Shown here: positions 62,234-64,000 of the stretch, one piece after another | Layout: every line of letters starts with the position of its first letter | Numbering within the stretch: position 1 is the first letter of the stretch | NCBI GenBank assembly: GCA_900315935.1 | Contig: ONBB01000004.1 | Location: forward strand, 44,005-108,004 | Direction of reading: 5' to 3' | Source: an uncultured Bacteroidales bacterium | GTDB taxonomy: Bacteria > Bacteroidota > Bacteroidia > Bacteroidales > P3 | DNA length: 64,000 nucleotides | The notes under the pieces: generated by a model | Seen by the model: only the letters and a program-made list of their open reading frames with translations | Told to the model about the DNA's origin: nothing | The model's database searches: none | Program-made: the position numbers and the translations under genes

Positions 62234-63126
62234 AACTTGAGCTTTTCAAAATTCTTGCCATAGACGCCCTGGGTCTTGTTGACCGAGATGAAGGCGTTCT
62301 CGTCGATGCGGTTGATGATCTGCATCACGTGCGACTTGTCGGTGCGGTGCACCATCATGAGGAGCACCTTCTGCTGCTGGCGGGAGTAGCTGCCCTCGGC
62401 GTCGAGGAGCGTGGCGCCGCGGCCCACCTCGCGGGTTACGGCGTCGGCAATCTCCTCGTTCTTGAGCGAGAAGACCATAATCTGGTAGGACTGCTTGTTG
62501 CCGTCGAGCACCATGTCGAGCACGTAGGTCATGACGCCCATGACGACATAGCCGTAGACGACGTTGCCGATTTTGTGCGAGACGAAGTAGGAGCAGCCGA
62601 CGATGACGATGTCGAGCAGCATGATGACGCGGCCGGGCGAGATGTTGTAGTACTTGGTAACGATGAGCGCGATGATGTCGGTGCCGCCGGTGTTGCCGCC
62701 CATGATGAACGAGAGGCCGATGCCGAGGCCGCAGAGGGCGCCGCCGATGATGGCGCACATGAAGGGGTCGAACTGCATGGTGCCGTCGGGGTTGCGGAAG
62801 AGGTTCTCCACGTGGAGCCCCTGCTGCCACATGATGAAGAAGACGGACGACATGGCGATGCCGTAGATGGTGTTGGCTCCGAACTTGGAACCCAGCATCT
62901 TGAATCCGATGGCGACCAGGATGCCGTTGAACACCAGGTTCAGGACACCGATGGGCACGTGGATGCCGACGGCGTAGTAGAGGATGGCCGAGAGGCCGCT
63001 GACACCGCCACCCACAATCTGCGCCGGCAGCATAAAGGCCGACCAGCCGAAGGTGTAGGTCAACAGTCCGAGGGTGATGACCACGTAGGAGATGACGATG
63101 TTCTTGCTTTTCTTGAATATCTGCAT
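62230..63126 (-). CDS. YitT family membrane protein
   Basis: A 298-residue inner-membrane protein. Six hydrophobic segments lie in residues 10-200 with the family motif QIVGGGVSGLSAILYY and NLVFNGILVAIGFKMLGSKF. The C-terminal DUF2179-like domain (about 215-290) carries GRGATLLDAEGSYS and a HRTDKSHVMQIINRID segment. The function is unknown; YitT proteins have been suggested as transporters. It starts 5 bases after the yggS stop. Confidence 0.88.
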   Translation of the reverse strand: MQIFKKSKNIVISYVVITLGLLTYTFGWSAFMLPAQIVGGGVSGLSAILYYAVGIHVPIGVLNLVFNGILVAIGFKMLGSKFGANTIYGIAMSSVFFIMWQQGLHVENLFRNPDGTMQFDPFMCAIIGGALCGLGIGLSFIMGGNTGGTDIIALIVTKYYNISPGRVIMLLDIVIVGCSYFVSHKIGNVVYGYVVMGVMTYVLDMVLDGNKQSYQIMVFSLKNEEIADAVTREVGRGATLLDAEGSYSRQQQKVLLMMVHRTDKSHVMQIINRIDENAFISVNKTQGVYGKNFEKLKL

Positions 63127-63131
63127 AATGG

Positions 63132-63812
63132 TTAGTTTTTCTTGCTGTAATCGCGTGCACCGAAGATGCTGCTGCCAATGCGGACGAGGGTGGCGCCTTC
63201 GGCCAGGGCGAGGGGGTAGTCGTGGCTCATGCCCATGGAGAGCTCGCGGAAGTGGGGCGCCTGGGCGAAGGGGCCGGCCTTGAGGCGGTCGAAGAGCTGG
63301 CGCGCGGCGTGGAAGTCGGCTCGCACACGGGCCTCGTCGTCAGTGTTGCTGGCCATGGCCATGAGGCCGCAGATGCGGACATGTGCCAACTCGCTCTCCA
63401 CCTTCCACTTTCCACTCTCCACTTCCAGCTCCCCGGGGAGGAAGCCGAACTTGGTTTCTTCCTGGGCCACATGCACCTGCAAGAGCACGTCGACGGTGCG
63501 CCCCACCTTGGCGGCGGCGGCCTCCACGTCGTGGAGGTGCTCCAGGGAGTCGACCCCGTGAATCATGCTGACGAAGGGGATGTAGTACTTGAGCTGCTTG
63601 GACTGGAGGTGGCCTATGAAGTGCCACTCGATGTCGTCAGGCAGCTGGGCAGCCTTGTCGCGCAGCTCGGTGGCATAGTTCTCGCCGAAGAGGCGCTGGC
63701 CAGCGTGGTAGGCTTCCAGGATGTCCTCCACGGGCTTGAGTTTGGATACGGCCACCAGGCGCGCCGAGGGCGGCAGGGTGGACTGGATGCGGGATAGGTT
63801 GTCGGCAATCAT
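63132..63812 (-). CDS. YggS-family PLP-binding protein
   Basis: A 226-residue single-domain PLP protein (PLPBP/YggS), a TIM-barrel that buffers PLP. The PLP lysine is Lys24 in AVSKLKPVED; GENYATELRDKA, WHFIGHLQSKQ and SMGMSHDYPLAL are diagnostic. A GTGGAAA-type heptamer tract (63392-63435) encodes LEVESGKWKVESELAH, inserted between GFLPGE and VRICGLMAM. First gene of the group yggS-YitT-rpe-rlmI. Confidence 0.93.
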   Translation of the reverse strand: MIADNLSRIQSTLPPSARLVAVSKLKPVEDILEAYHAGQRLFGENYATELRDKAAQLPDDIEWHFIGHLQSKQLKYYIPFVSMIHGVDSLEHLHDVEAAAAKVGRTVDVLLQVHVAQEETKFGFLPGELEVESGKWKVESELAHVRICGLMAMASNTDDEARVRADFHAARQLFDRLKAGPFAQAPHFRELSMGMSHDYPLALAEGATLVRIGSSIFGARDYSKKN

Positions 63813-63859
63813 ACGCTAGTCTAAACGACGTGCCCAACAAATTATTATATAGTAGAATA

Positions 63860-63899
63860 AAAAAAAAAACGCGGCCCCGAGCGTTTGCTCGGGGCCGCG
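63860..63899 (-). terminator. Intrinsic terminator of the T9SS-cargo gene at the window end
   Basis: CGCGGCCCCGAGC and GCTCGGGGCCGCG form a perfect 13-bp stem around GTTT; on the minus strand a run of ten or more T follows. It is 24 bases beyond the stop at 63923. Confidence 0.9.
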
Positions 63900-63922
63900 G
63901 AAGTAGAGTTACCGTCGAAAGA

Positions 63923-64000
63923 CTACTTGACAATCAGTTTGCGGATGGCGTTCTGGCGCTCGCCGACGATGCGGACGAAGTAGGCGCCCTGGGCCAGGTC
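63923..64000 (-). CDS. T9SS cargo, C-terminal end (partial)
   Basis: The last 25 codons of a minus-strand gene that continues past the window edge, ending in TAG. The residues GAYFVRIVGERQNAIRK and then LIVK are a typical end of a type A T9SS sorting domain. Nothing more can be said of the product. Confidence 0.75.
   Translation of the reverse strand, partial: DLAQGAYFVRIVGERQNAIRKLIVK

Overview
The window is a 64 kb stretch of chromosome from a high-GC (about 60% by eye) member of the Bacteroidota, most likely Bacteroidales. Three things support this. Several promoters carry the Bacteroidota -7 box TAnnTTTG. Many secreted proteins have the family's signal peptides and outer-membrane barrels, and at least three end in type IX secretion (T9SS) sorting tails. 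Housekeeping genes have the forms seen in this phylum (TopA with C-terminal TOPRIM_C repeats, LolA-like carrier, MltG, ValRS with KMSKQ). I cannot name the genus. No rRNA, tRNA, transposase, integrase, prophage or CRISPR array was found.

Layout. 1-10 kb: the end of an LpxH-like gene, then a minus-strand group (DPP IV, barrel protein, gltX, OmpH lipoprotein), priA, a T9SS cargo and a DUF2442 protein. 10-18 kb: argS with an acyl-ACP thioesterase, dxs with a secreted protein, and a LytS/LytTR two-component pair followed by adenylate kinase. 18-26 kb (minus): a glycosyltransferase, an LpxL-like acyltransferase and a GWxTD protein, then a PIF1-type helicase and nadE. 26-35 kb (plus): topA, a glycosyltransferase fusion, a barrel protein, coaD, recG, a GNAT acetyltransferase and mltG. 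35-43 kb: a hexapeptide-repeat protein with a small membrane protein, glyA, a barrel protein, a TlpA-like thioredoxin, mutL and rhomboid. 43-47.5 kb is the accessory part: a structured RNA candidate with its own promoter and terminator, an AT-rich SIR2-domain gene, a BspA-like leucine-rich-repeat T9SS cargo and a dense REP-like repeat cluster. 47.5-56 kb: two small envelope genes, valS, a TonB-like protein and a five-gene GDP-heptose/glycosyltransferase cluster. 56-64 kb (mostly minus): permease, tsaB, lolA-like and folE; a repeat array with a repeat-invaded DUF6266 gene; rlmI, rpe, YitT and yggS; and the tail of another T9SS cargo.

The genes combine informational functions (three aminoacyl-tRNA synthetases, PriA, RecG, TopA, MutL, TsaB), envelope biogenesis (LpxH, LpxL-like, Dxs, MltG, OmpH, LolA-like, heptose sugars) and cofactor synthesis (NadE, CoaD, FolE, GlyA).

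The most unusual signals are repeat-based and compositional. Degenerate 7-bp-period tracts occur at more than a dozen loci, many of them in frame inside housekeeping genes. A dispersed family consists of 11-bp repeats followed by a conserved 40-bp tail (five copies). GTGAC/GTCAC is strongly depleted while GTAAC/GTTAC is common. The structured RNA plus SIR2 islet is the best candidate for an undescribed system.
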